A stretch of 64,000 nucleotides of DNA from Microbulbifer sp. TB1203 (GTDB lineage: Bacteria > Pseudomonadota > Gammaproteobacteria > Pseudomonadales > Cellvibrionaceae), in the NCBI RefSeq assembly GCF_030997045.1, contig NZ_CP116899.1, forward strand, positions 992,001 through 1,056,000, written 5' to 3'. Positions 35,387 through 45,081 of this stretch are shown here, one piece after another (position 1 is the stretch's first letter; each line of letters starts with the position of its first letter). A program made the position numbers and the translations under genes. The notes below the pieces were generated by a model, which ran no database searches, was not told the origin of the DNA, and saw nothing but the letters and a program-made list of their open reading frames with translations.

Positions 35387-35423
35387 CTCAATAGAATCAT
35401 TGCCCGTGTAAAGCACAGGCCCC

Positions 35424-38400
35424 TCAGTACCAATCCGCCGGGACAGCGCGCTTACGCACTGTTAACGGCTGGATTCGGTAATATCTCAACATTTCCTTCA
35501 GGCCTACCCAGTTGAAACTCCGCTTTTGACTGCGTCGATTCAACCACTTATACAGGCTATGCAAAACATGCCCGTAGATACGGGATACGCTCAGACTGTT
35601 GTCCGGCAGGGCGAAGTAATTCCCGATTCCGTCAAGCTTCCTCTTCAGCATGGGCATCAGGCGATTCAGCCGTTTGTGGCGATTCTCCTTGATCCATGTG
35701 TAGAGCGCTTGCAGCAGAGATTTGTGTTTCTTCGGGGCGGTCTTCCGCCGCAGACGAGGTCCGCCACCGAAGTCAACATCCCAATAGAACCTGAAACCCA
35801 GAAATTCAAAGCTCCGCTCCTGGCCCGGATGAAAGCGGCTGAAGCGTTTGAGCGATGTTTTACCGGCCGCGACATCAAGGTTAAATTGCTTTAATCTCGA
35901 TGGCAACGCTCGGTAGAAGGCGTTGGCCTCGTCGCGGTACTGAAACGCTACAACAAGTCGAGTCGCCCCGGGGACCCTCCCCCGAGGCGCTCACAGAACC
36001 GGACGTGAACGTCTCCGCTCATCCGGCTCCTCCTACCCAGCCTGTCCATGTAATAAACGCCAATGGGCAAACAACCCCGGCTGTCTGCGCGCAATACGCT
36101 CCAACCAGTGGGTTGCTCGCCTCCTGTGGCCCCGCAGTCTTTTGAACTTGCGAGTTGCCCAAATTACGAGCCTACGGTCAATCCGCCGGAGGGTTGTATA
36201 CAGCGCTGACTTGTAAAATGCGCTGTAGTAATTGATCCAGCCGCGGATCACCGCGTTGAACATCCTTGCCAAGTCTTCCAGTGACTTGTCGCTGCGCAGA
36301 TGCAGTTTCCAGCTGCGTACTTCCTGCCGGATTGCTTTCGCCGCTTTGTTGCTGATCGCCGGACTGAAGTTGATGAAGAACTTTCCCTTCCGATTTTTCG
36401 ATCTTCTCGGGCGAAAGGTGTAACCCAGAAAATCGAAACTGGTGGCGGGATAGTCCAGACGTCGATCGTCGTCTTTGCAGTAGACAATCTTGGTCTTCTC
36501 CGGATGAAGTTCCAGTCCACAATCTGCAAAGCGCTGTTCCAGCGCATTTTTCAGATGTTCGGCCTGCTTCCGTGTGCGGCAGTGACAAACACTATCATCG
36601 GCGTACCGCTCGAAGGGAATGCTCGGATAGTGCCTTTGCATCCACGCATCGAAGGTATGGTGCAAGAACAGGTTCGCCAGCAGAGGACTGACCACACCCC
36701 CTTGCGGGGTGCCCTTGGTCCTCTCCTGTAATGCCCCACCATTCAGTTGCACCGGGGCTGTCAGCCATCGCTCGATGTAGAGCAGCACCCATTTGTCTTG
36801 GGTGTGGTGGCGCACCGCTCGCATCAAGAGTTCATGATCGATGTTATCGAAGAAACCCCTGATATCCAGATCAACGACCCAGTCGTTGCGCCAGCAGCGC
36901 TTGCGCGCCTGTCCAATCGCCTGACGGGCTGACTTGCCCGGCCGATAGCCGTAGGAGTCCGGATGAAAATGACGTTCCAGGTCCGGCTCCAGGGCTTGTT
37001 TGACTACCATTTGGGCAACCCGGTCCGCAACCGTTGGAATTCCCAGTGGACGAACACCACCGTCCGCCTTGGGAATCTCCACGCGTTTGACCGGTGGGGG
37101 TATGTAGCTACCAGACGCCAGTCGATTCCAGAGTTTATAGAGATTGCCTTCCAGCTTCTCTTCAAACATCTCCAGGGTCTGACCGTCTACGCCTTCCCCG
37201 CCCTTATTGGCCTTGACTCGTTTGTAGGCTTCCCACACCTGACGTTTAGTGATAGGAAATGACTTCGCCTGATTCAAGAGTGTCCTCCCATTGCTGGTTG
37301 CACTCTTGTCTCAGGCTGGATAGGGCAACCCCTTCGCTCCAGCTCCATTACAGAGCCTTCCTCACTACTACAGGTTGCTCCGCCCCTGTACCCCGCATTG
37401 GTACTCAGATACTCGTGGGGCTTCCACTTGCATCGCTCCCTTAGCATCGGGGTGACAGGTTCCCACGTTCCACACAAGAGCCTGAGCCGTGTTCTCGCCG
37501 CCTTTATGCCGGACGCCGCCTGGGCAGTAGACAGGTTTCTCCCAGACTTATCCCGGGTTAACGACTTCCCCCCGGTTTTGACGTCGTCCCTACGCTTTCG
37601 ACACGTCATCAGCGGTTCACTTGCGTTCGACTTCACGGCCCTTACCTGACCGGTTCTTGACCGGCCTTTTCCATACTCGCTCACTACCACACCTTTTAAG
37701 TGCAGCAGCAGTAGGTGGTTTGAAGCCTCCGCCTGCACGGCGGCTCCGAGGGGCCCGCCCTCATCTCTTGTGCAGCACGGCTGCACGGAGGATTCACATC
37801 CTCCAGTGCGCCTTCGTGGCGCACAGTCGTCCGCGTAACGGATGAGCATGGCGCGCCCCCTGAGTCCGGGCTTGACCCTTTTCTCGAACCACAGGTCGAG
37901 CACGTAGTGCAAGTAGATATTGGCCAGCACCGGGCTGATCACGCCCCCTTGCGGGGTTCCGCTAAGCGGCTTGTGATAACGGCCGTCCGGCTCGATGATG
38001 CGCGCCTTCAACCATTGATTGATCAGGTTGAGTAGACGTTTGTCGTCGATGCGCTGTTCCAGCATCCGCAGCAGCCACCCGTGGTCCATGTTATCGAAGA
38101 AGCCTTTAATATCCGCTTCGACGATGTACCCGTAGCCCTTGAACTGAAGATTGAGCTGTAAGCTGTGTACGGCTTGATGCGCGCTTTTGTGCGGGCGGTA
38201 GCCGTAGCTATTGCGCAAAAAGTCTTGCTCCCAGATGCTCTGGAGTAACTCCGCAACACTTTGCTGCACCAGCTTGTCTTCTATCGTGGGCAGTCCGAGG
38301 GGACGCTCTGCGCCGTTTGCCTTGGGGATGTATACCCGCTTTACATCATTTACCCGAAAGCGGTTTGCCTTGAGATTCTGATGGATGCGGTGGATATTTT

Positions 38401-38581
38401 CCGGCAATCGCGCCCCGAAGTCTTCGGCTTCTACGCCGTCCACACCGGGAGCAGATCGCTTGTTGAGGTTAGCCCAGCCCCGCGTCAGCAAACCGGGATT
38501 CAGTTCTCCATATAAATTCTGAAACCGGTGCCGGGGATGGGTACGTGCTTTAAATGCTATGGCGTTTAAGGCGGTTGTCAT
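35424..38581 (-). CDS. Reverse transcriptase/maturase of outer intron, split by inner intron
   Basis: The N-terminal 252 residues (ATG 38581 to 37826) run through APGVDGVEAEDF, RPLGLPTIEDKLVQ, GYRPHKSAHQAV, ADIKGFFDNMDH, SGTPQGGVISP and LIRYADD. The last exon base is T at 37825. After the inner intron, TTGTTGTAGCG at 35956 continues the frame as F-V-V-A-F-Q-Y-R-D-E-A, giving 177 more residues to the stop at 35424. These include the FEFLGFRFYW and maturase-X regions. Spliced length is about 429 residues, normal for this class. Without splicing the protein ends in out-of-frame sequence soon after YADD and lacks thumb and maturase domains. No endonuclease domain is seen. Confidence 0.85.
35996..36029 (-). 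ncRNA. Domain V of the inner group II intron
   Basis: A 34-nt hairpin: GAGCCGGATGAGCGG, then AGACGTT, then CACGTCCGGTTC, with the catalytic AGC near the 5' end. It is located just after the inner reverse transcriptase stop codon and 36 nt before the proposed intron end. Confidence 0.87.
36033..37277 (-). CDS. ltrA: Reverse transcriptase/maturase of inner group II intron
   Basis: A 414-residue intron-encoded protein. RT blocks in order are GVDGQTLEMFEEKL, GVRPLGIPTVADRVAQ, GYRPGKSARQAIGQA, VDLDIRGFFDNIDHEL, GTPQGGVVSPLLANLFL, catalytic RYADDSV, and FLGYTFRPR. The maturase (GIIM/X) domain FNAVIRGWINYYSAFYKSAL then follows, with a basic C-terminus. No HNH endonuclease domain is present. The start is TTG 37277 with GGAGG 6 nt upstream. 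It aids splicing of its own RNA and retrohoming; complete and apparently functional. Confidence 0.93.
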   Translation of the reverse strand: MNQAKSFPITKRQVWEAYKRVKANKGGEGVDGQTLEMFEEKLEGNLYKLWNRLASGSYIPPPVKRVEIPKADGGVRPLGIPTVADRVAQMVVKQALEPDLERHFHPDSYGYRPGKSARQAIGQARKRCWRNDWVVDLDIRGFFDNIDHELLMRAVRHHTQDKWVLLYIERWLTAPVQLNGGALQERTKGTPQGGVVSPLLANLFLHHTFDAWMQRHYPSIPFERYADDSVCHCRTRKQAEHLKNALEQRFADCGLELHPEKTKIVYCKDDDRRLDYPATSFDFLGYTFRPRRSKNRKGKFFINFSPAISNKAAKAIRQEVRSWKLHLRSDKSLEDLARMFNAVIRGWINYYSAFYKSALYTTLRRIDRRLVIWATRKFKRLRGHRRRATHWLERIARRQPGLFAHWRLLHGQAG

Positions 38582-39133
38582 AGTGGTTTCCAGCCCTACC
38601 CTGTCCGGACTATGTTTCTGTTAAACGCCACGATTCCATTGTCGGCCCCTTCGCCATGCAAGCGGCTTTCCCGCTTTCGGACTACTATGAACCGATCCGA
38701 CTTCCAAGGGGCCTTCGTTCGCCTCGCGTTTTACTCGGCAGCCCTACCCACTTCCTGCGGGAACCTCCTTGGATCTCACAAGTTCCTGTCGCATCTCTTT
38801 ACACATGCCACGGTTTGATAACTCCGCTGGCTCGCCACAACCTCGCCCTTGGCGGCTGTTTTGCATGGACTTCGACGGCGTTACAAGCCTCGTCAACCAG
38901 GATTCGCTATTTTCGGAGCGATACCAACACTTCAGGCGCACGGCACGCCCTATGGCCTATGTAATTCTCTGTCTACGCTTCACGCTGCTTGTTCGCCTTG
39001 TGCTTCCTGCCACACAAATATTCCTAATTTCCGGGTTCCGCACAGCGCGCAAGACTCGATACGGGTGGCTGGCTAGGCCTTACCCGACAGGGACTTTCAC
39101 CCTGCAAGATGCGACAAGCTTTGCTTGTCGCAC
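38582..39133 (-). ncRNA. 5' structured part (domains I-III) of the outer intron
   Basis: A 550-bp stretch without a gene between the intron 5' end and the reverse transcriptase ATG. It opens GTGCGACAAGCAAAGCTTGT, followed by GCAGGGTGAAAGTCCCTGTC, the layout of the 5' end of bacterial group II intron RNAs (domain I). Open frames here are fortuitous. Confidence 0.75.
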
Positions 39134-39192
39134 TAACGCTCCGCTAAACCGCGCCGTTTTTTGGCGTCGGATTTAAGCGGCTTGTTACATTT
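39134..39192 (-). other. Integron-type attC site, split by the outer intron
   Basis: Minus-strand order: R''-like ATGTAAC, then AAGCCGCTTAAATCC, a short GACGCC-AAAAAA-CGGCGC centre, then GGTTTAGCGGAGC and GTTA, completed by GAC from the far side of the intron to give GTTAGAC (GTTRRRY). The arms CCGCTTAAATCC and GGTTTAGCGG pair with extra unpaired T bases, the extrahelical-base feature of attC. It lies at the 3' end of a small ORF whose TAG stop is inside the site, as in many cassettes. About 60 bp, the short attC class. No integrase gene is in the window. Confidence 0.72.
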
Positions 39193-39551
39193 TTTGGCAG
39201 CACCCAATATAGGATAGCCGCCATGATGTAGAATCCGTTTCCGAACATTCCAGCAACCCACCCAGCATGGGATAAGTTGTAGCTATATAAATGCAGAAGC
39301 AAACCAGATATGCCAAAAACCCCGGGATAAATCCAGGTAGACGTTGATAAGACGCGGCCTACTCCAATTAGCACAAAGAGGGCAATGATCCCCATCATGG
39401 AAAAATAAACAGCAAACCAAGCCTGACCGAGATCAAAGACACTCGGGAGCGCATAACCAATGAATCCTACCTGATCCAATAGCCAGTACGCGCTTGAAGC
39501 TACAACGAGTGCAAAAACAGCTGCTGCAACCTCTTTCTGGACGTTATGCAC
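39144..39551 (-). CDS. Four-helix membrane protein of an integron cassette
   Basis: A 135-residue hydrophobic protein from GTG 39551, with AGGAG 6 nt upstream (39563-39559). An upstream GTG at 39590 in the same frame has no ribosome site. Four membrane helices are visible, including VAAAVFALVVASSAYWLL, WFAVYFSMMGIIALFVLIGVG, IYPGVFGISGLLLHLY and WVAGMFGNGFYIMAAILYWVL. It ends within the attC site. No family recognised; lower GC than its neighbours and lack of relatives in context fit cassette-borne origin. Confidence 0.65.
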   Translation of the reverse strand: MHNVQKEVAAAVFALVVASSAYWLLDQVGFIGYALPSVFDLGQAWFAVYFSMMGIIALFVLIGVGRVLSTSTWIYPGVFGISGLLLHLYSYNLSHAGWVAGMFGNGFYIMAAILYWVLPKNVTSRLNPTPKNGAV

Positions 39552-40006
39552 AGACGCTCCTATAAATGTAACAGTTAATTCAAAAGACACCGCAATATAT
39601 CTACCAGCTCTCTATCTGCAGACCTCTCGGATATCTCTACAGGAAAAAAAATTTAAAAATCAATGAGTTCGATTAGGTTGGCGCCATTTTCTACAGATAG
39701 ATAGTGCAGCTTGGCTTTATATCTTTTCAATAAAGGTGCTTTTGATCATATTGAAAATCCCTTAAAAGTCAATGAGTTAGCGGGTGTTTTCCGTAGATAG
39801 ACGAAGCTGCTGCTGAATTCTGCTTGACGTGTGGTGATGCGGGTAAATTCTGTATATAAAAACAGCAAATGGGGCGCTCTCATGGATGATATGCGCTATC
39901 GATTGCCTCGGACTGTGTTGTATGGGGGCAGATTGATGATCGCGATTGGCGGGCCTGCGGCCCGCAAGCCGAGCTGGGGCTCGGCGTTCCCAGGGGAGGG
40001 CTCCAT
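39552..40006. other. Intergenic region with imperfect direct repeat and palindrome
   Basis: No gene is seen. Two copies of TCAATGAGTT (39660 and 39769), each followed by a related TTTTC...TAGATAG...AGCT segment, form an imperfect direct repeat of about 50 bp in AT-rich DNA. They mark the boundary between the cassette and the host chromosome. At 39949-39992 a GCGGGCCTGCGGCCCGCAAG plus GAGCTGGGGCTC palindrome of the 1273/2737/56471 type occurs. Confidence 0.6.
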
Positions 40007-40032
40007 GTAAAAAGCCCCGCATTGCGGGGCTT
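40007..40032 (-). terminator. Rho-independent terminator of asnS
   Basis: On the minus strand AAGCCCCGCA-AT-GCGGGGCTT is followed by a T run. It begins 5 bp after the asnS stop codon. The stem is perfect and GC-rich. Confidence 0.9.
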
Positions 40033-40036
40033 GATA

Positions 40037-41437
<1,401 letters not shown>

Positions 41438-41548
41438 AGATGTGCTCTTATCTATTATTCGATTGGGTGGGGGTCCCGCCTACTCAGTGAATTACCGGCG
41501 CATATTGACGTTTTGGCGGAGGGAAATCCAGCCCCGGGGGCGGGGCGG

Positions 41549-43573
41549 TCAGAGGTGGTCCCGTGGAATTTGTCGGTGCCAGTTCTCGGCAAAGACCCGG
41601 TTGTCGCCTTCCCAGGCGTCCAATTCGGCGTGGATGTAGAAGTTGTTTGTATCCGCGGTGAGTAGGGTGTGGGTGGTGGTGCGAACGGACCAGTTGCCGC
41701 GCCGGAAGATGCGCTCGGTGCGGGTTTCGCCTTTCAGTGACATAAAGTCGTCATCGCGATAGCTGTACCAGTTCCAGATGCGGTTGGCGACTTCCATATC
41801 GATCTCCTCGATATACCTCAGGCCGTCGTCCTTGATTACTTCCAGCACCGATTCATCCAGGGCCAGGTCCCGGTGCACCAGCCAGTTGTGGTTTGGGGGT
41901 TCTATGAACTGGATGTCTATCGGCTTGGCGCCCTCCGGCGGTTCAAATTGGATATCCTCATCCTCCGGGCGAGGATCGCGCTCCGGCAGTATCAGTCGGC
42001 TGCCGGCGGGGAAGATACTGAGCCGCACCGGTTTGGGGGGCGGCCAGGCCAGGGCCCAGTAGGAGGTGGAGAGGCTCAGGCGCAGTCGATGGCCGGCGGG
42101 GAAGTTCTGGCCGATATAGTTCATCGACACCCAGATTCGATAGCGTTTGCCCGGCGTTAGCGGTTTCGGTTCGGCGTGGCCGTCGCGATGGGTCAGGTTG
42201 AACAGGCCATAGGTTACCCGGGTCGCCTTGCCGTCCGGCGCTACGTCGGATAGCCGCGCGGCCACCATGGCTACTGGCTGGTTGCAGGTGAGCTCCAGTT
42301 GGACAGAGGGGGCTCCGAGGATCTCCACCTCTCTATCCAGCGGTGCGCTTTCTAGAACCAGGGCACCGCCGTCTTCCTCGCGCTGGTCGTGGGGCAGGTC
42401 CGGCGCGGCGGTATAGGAGCACCACTTGCCGGCGAACAGCCCGACGCTCAGTGGAGACTGGATCTCCACCATTTCCTCCCGGGAGCGGGGCGGTTCATTG
42501 CCCACCAGTATGCGGCCTGAGTCCAGTGGGTAGCTGACTTCGCGGATGTCCGGTGCCGGCCAGCGCCTTTCACCCACCCAGCGGCCGGGCCGTTCGAGAT
42601 ATCGGGTGGTGGGAGGCACACTGTCCTGCATCCAGGCGCGCAGCATGGGCTCGTCCATGATCCCGGTGTCCATGCCTTTCAGCCAGTGGTCCCACCAACG
42701 CAGGGTCTCCTGCAGGAAGCCGATCGCCGGGCCCGGCGCCCCCTGGTGGGGGTACTTATGGCCCCAGGGGCCGATCAGTCCCTGGCGCGGTACTTTGAGA
42801 TGTTCCAGCAGGCGGAAGATTGCGTTGGTATAGCCGTCGGTCCAGCCCCCAACCAGCATCACCGAGCAGCGGATGGCACCATAGTGCTGGCTCACCGAGC
42901 CGTGCTCCCAGTAGCCATCGCGGTGTTGATGGCGCAGCCAGATATCCAGCCAAAGGCCGCTGTGGCGCAGGCGCTGAAACCACATATCGCGCCAGCGCTC
43001 GCCCACCAGCGCCGGGTCCGGCGGGCAGGTGTTTACCGAGAACATGGTGGTGGCTTCGGACAGGTTGTCCGTCAGCAGACAGCCGCCCATATAGTGCATG
43101 TTATCCAGGTAGAGGTCGTCGGTGGAGCAGGCTGATACCACGGCCTTGAGCTGCGGCGGTGCCAGTGTGGCGATCTGCAGGGCGTTGAAGCCGCCCCAGG
43201 AGATACCCATCATCCCCACATTGCCGTCGCACCAGGGCTGCTCCGCCAGCCAGCGAATAACCGCCACGCCGTCGTCCAGTTCCCGCTGGCGGTACTGGTC
43301 CTTGAGTATGCCACCGGACTCGCCGCTGCCGCGCAGGTCCACGCGCACACAGGCGTAGCCGTGCCCCGCCAGGTAGGGGTGCATGATGGAGTCCCGCAGC
43401 CGGGTCATATCCCGCTTGCGGTAGGGAATATATTCCAGGATCGCCGGCACCGGCTGTTGCATGGCTGTTTTCGGCAGCCAGATCCGCGCCGCGAGGCGGC
43501 AGCCGTCGGGCATGGGAATTTCCACGTGCTCGCGCATTTCCACCGCGTGCGGGAATTCCTCCACCACTTTCAT
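41549..43573 (-). CDS. CocE/NonD-family hydrolase (X-Pro dipeptidyl-peptidase-like)
   Basis: A 674-residue serine hydrolase. The alpha/beta-hydrolase core carries the nucleophile in MMGISWGGFNALQIA, DLRGSGESGG upstream, and LIGPWGHKYPHQG with the catalytic histidine. A C-terminal jelly-roll (EILGAPSVQLELTCNQPVAMVAARLSDV) completes the CocE/NonD layout of acyl-esterases and X-prolyl peptidases. No signal peptide is visible. It starts 3 bp after the stop of the ATP-grasp gene, so translation is coupled; together they suggest peptide or amide metabolism. The substrate is unknown. Confidence 0.88.
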   Translation of the reverse strand: MKVVEEFPHAVEMREHVEIPMPDGCRLAARIWLPKTAMQQPVPAILEYIPYRKRDMTRLRDSIMHPYLAGHGYACVRVDLRGSGESGGILKDQYRQRELDDGVAVIRWLAEQPWCDGNVGMMGISWGGFNALQIATLAPPQLKAVVSACSTDDLYLDNMHYMGGCLLTDNLSEATTMFSVNTCPPDPALVGERWRDMWFQRLRHSGLWLDIWLRHQHRDGYWEHGSVSQHYGAIRCSVMLVGGWTDGYTNAIFRLLEHLKVPRQGLIGPWGHKYPHQGAPGPAIGFLQETLRWWDHWLKGMDTGIMDEPMLRAWMQDSVPPTTRYLERPGRWVGERRWPAPDIREVSYPLDSGRILVGNEPPRSREEMVEIQSPLSVGLFAGKWCSYTAAPDLPHDQREEDGGALVLESAPLDREVEILGAPSVQLELTCNQPVAMVAARLSDVAPDGKATRVTYGLFNLTHRDGHAEPKPLTPGKRYRIWVSMNYIGQNFPAGHRLRLSLSTSYWALAWPPPKPVRLSIFPAGSRLILPERDPRPEDEDIQFEPPEGAKPIDIQFIEPPNHNWLVHRDLALDESVLEVIKDDGLRYIEEIDMEVANRIWNWYSYRDDDFMSLKGETRTERIFRRGNWSVRTTTHTLLTADTNNFYIHAELDAWEGDNRVFAENWHRQIPRDHL

Positions 43574-43576
43574 TTT

Positions 43577-44896
43577 CTAGTACCGGACATGATTGAACTG
43601 GAACGCCTCCGGCTCCTTGCCATCGGAGAATTCGAAGTGCAGCTGGCCGGCGAGCTGGCGATAGGTTTTGATTAGCTCGCGCTGGTTCTCGGCACCCAGG
43701 AAAATATTGGCGATTTCGTAGCTGTAGCTATCCGGATTGATTATTTCCGAGAGGTGCTGGCCCTGCTCGACTGTGATCTCTATCTTGCTGTCGGCCACCG
43801 TCGATTCGATCTCGCGAATTTCCGCCGTGCTGGGAACGCGCTGTACCAATGTGTCGCCGTAGCGGCGCAGCATAAATTTCGCAGCGGAGCGATACTTTCC
43901 ACGGCAGTCGCTGAGATCCGGTGCGCGGCCCAGTGCCAGGTCTACAGCAACCTGGTGATTGGATACACCGTGCACCTTGATGAACTGGTCACTGTGGGAT
44001 TGGGAAATACGGGTGTTGACCTCGAGGATCTTGAACGTATTTTTCTGTTCGTCCCAGAAAAACTCGATTCCAAATGCCGAGTTGTCGAAGCCCAGGTGGC
44101 GCAGCAGTTTTTCACCGGCGGCACAGATTTTATGCTGCACCTGCCTGGGCCAGACCGAGGGATATTCGTAGCGGGTAAAGCTCTGGTTTTTGCTGTCTTT
44201 TACCGTGTCGACTATGCCGTGTATGCGGTATTCCCCATCCAGCATCGAGCCTTCGATACCACATTGCTTGCCGGTAATGATTTCCTCGGCAATACACCAG
44301 TTACCGTTGATCGGAGCCACCTCTGGCGGCACCGATATATGGGCGAGGGTCTGATTGAAAGGATCGCCGAAGCGGTGAATTTCTTTGCGGATCATTTCAA
44401 TTGCGCTGCGGAAGTCCCGCTCGTTGTCGACGCGAAAGCCGAGGTATGAGGAGTGGGCCTTAATGGGCTTGAGCCAGAGCGGATAGTCGATGGTCACCTG
44501 ATCCAGGGGGTCCTGGGCGAATGGGTCGATGGCGCAGAAGTCCGGTGTCCAGTCGGGTAGGATCTCCCGCTGTTCCAGGCGGCTCCAGTACTTGTGCTCG
44601 CATCTGAGTACCGCCTGCAGGGAAGCGGAGCGCAGCCCGAGTTTTTCGCTCAGGTGGGGCTGCAGGGCACTGGTGGGATAGTCCCAGTGACCGAGGATGC
44701 CGGCAATGGGCTCGGGGAATTCGCGAAGTTGGCGCTCCGCTTTCTGCAACAGCGCGTCGTAGGGGTAATTTTCCGCCAGTACCACTTCTTCGAGCTGGAG
44801 GAGGGGGTGGAATCGATACTCCTCGGGGTGGTGAATACTTTCGAGGTAGGGCAGGCGTAAAGGGTCCAGCCCGAGGACAAAGAAGTGCGTGGGCAT
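43577..44896 (-). CDS. ATP-grasp domain protein
   Basis: A 439-residue protein with a central ATP-grasp fold: LWLKPIKAHSSYLGFRV (P-loop-like lysine region), ITGKQCGIEGSMLDGEYRIHGIVDTVKDS, and the metal-binding FGIEFFWDEQKNTFKILEVNTRISQSHSDQF with the acidic residues and asparagine. The family forms amide or thioester bonds through an acyl-phosphate. No carboxylase or purine-pathway signature is present, so it resembles stand-alone amino-acid/peptide ligases. It overlaps functionally with the CocE-type hydrolase 3 bp downstream. Product and substrate unknown. Confidence 0.78.
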   Translation of the reverse strand: MPTHFFVLGLDPLRLPYLESIHHPEEYRFHPLLQLEEVVLAENYPYDALLQKAERQLREFPEPIAGILGHWDYPTSALQPHLSEKLGLRSASLQAVLRCEHKYWSRLEQREILPDWTPDFCAIDPFAQDPLDQVTIDYPLWLKPIKAHSSYLGFRVDNERDFRSAIEMIRKEIHRFGDPFNQTLAHISVPPEVAPINGNWCIAEEIITGKQCGIEGSMLDGEYRIHGIVDTVKDSKNQSFTRYEYPSVWPRQVQHKICAAGEKLLRHLGFDNSAFGIEFFWDEQKNTFKILEVNTRISQSHSDQFIKVHGVSNHQVAVDLALGRAPDLSDCRGKYRSAAKFMLRRYGDTLVQRVPSTAEIREIESTVADSKIEITVEQGQHLSEIINPDSYSYEIANIFLGAENQRELIKTYRQLAGQLHFEFSDGKEPEAFQFNHVRY

Positions 44897-45000
44897 ACAC
44901 TGATCCAGCTGTGCGCGAGCCGCCTGCTGCGGTCAACAATGATTTAACAGCAGTTTAGCAGTGGAGAATGTCCACAGGGGGGCAGGGATGTCCCGAAGTT

Positions 45001-45064
45001 GTCACCCCGGCGCAGGCCGGGGTCCAGTGACCGGAGAACTGGATTCCGGCCCGCGCCGGAATGA
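45001..45064. repeat. Dispersed CCGGCGCAGGCCGG repeat
   Basis: The 64-bp unit contains GTCACCCCGGCGCAGGCCGG, GGTCCAG, GGATTCCGGCCCGCGCCGG and AATGACGG. It is a diverged member of the family near 21920 and 60318. It follows the DUF934 gene's stop codon. Confidence 0.65.
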
Positions 45065-45081
45065 CGGGAGAGCAGGCTCGA

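Larger units (their letters stand above)
35957..37824 (-). mobile_element. Inner group II intron inserted at the YADD codons
   Basis: The 5' boundary is GTGCGCC at 37824, followed by the stem ACGAAGGCGCAC. Domain V is at 36029-35996, domain VI follows, and the 3' boundary is CGAC at 35957 (AY rule). Length 1868 bp. Precise excision joins GACGACT to TTGTTGTAG, restoring Asp-Asp-Phe-Val-Val in the host reverse transcriptase. It encodes its own full-length reverse transcriptase (36033-37277). The two introns differ clearly in protein sequence, so this is invasion by a different intron, not a tandem duplication. Confidence 0.88.
35317..39133 (-). mobile_element. Outer group II intron (attC-inserted), interrupted by a second intron
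   Basis: The 5' end is GTGCGAC at 39133 followed by a stem AAGCAAAGCTT. Domain V is at 35386-35354 (GAGCCGGATGCGG...CCGCACGTCCGGATC), domain VI follows, and the 3' end is CCAC at 35317 (AY rule). The exon junction ...GCGTTA + GAC recreates GTTAGAC, a perfect attC R' core. Total 3817 bp, of which 1868 bp is the inner intron; the outer intron alone is 1949 bp. It encodes a reverse transcriptase split by the inner intron. Insertion in an attC marks it as a group IIC-attC type element. Confidence 0.85.

Noticed and set aside
35957..37824. Recent duplication of one intron in tandem
   Set aside because: The two RT proteins are clearly different in sequence, and the junctions place one exactly inside the coding sequence of the other, so this is nesting by a distinct intron.
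35424..38581. Retron, DGR or CRISPR-associated reverse transcriptase
   Set aside because: Both RTs carry group II maturase domains and are enclosed by intron boundary motifs and domain V hairpins; no template-repeat/variable-repeat pair, msr/msd RNA or cas gene is present.
39144..39590. Start of the cassette membrane protein at 39590
   Set aside because: No ribosome-binding site there, whereas GTG 39551 has AGGAG at ideal spacing.
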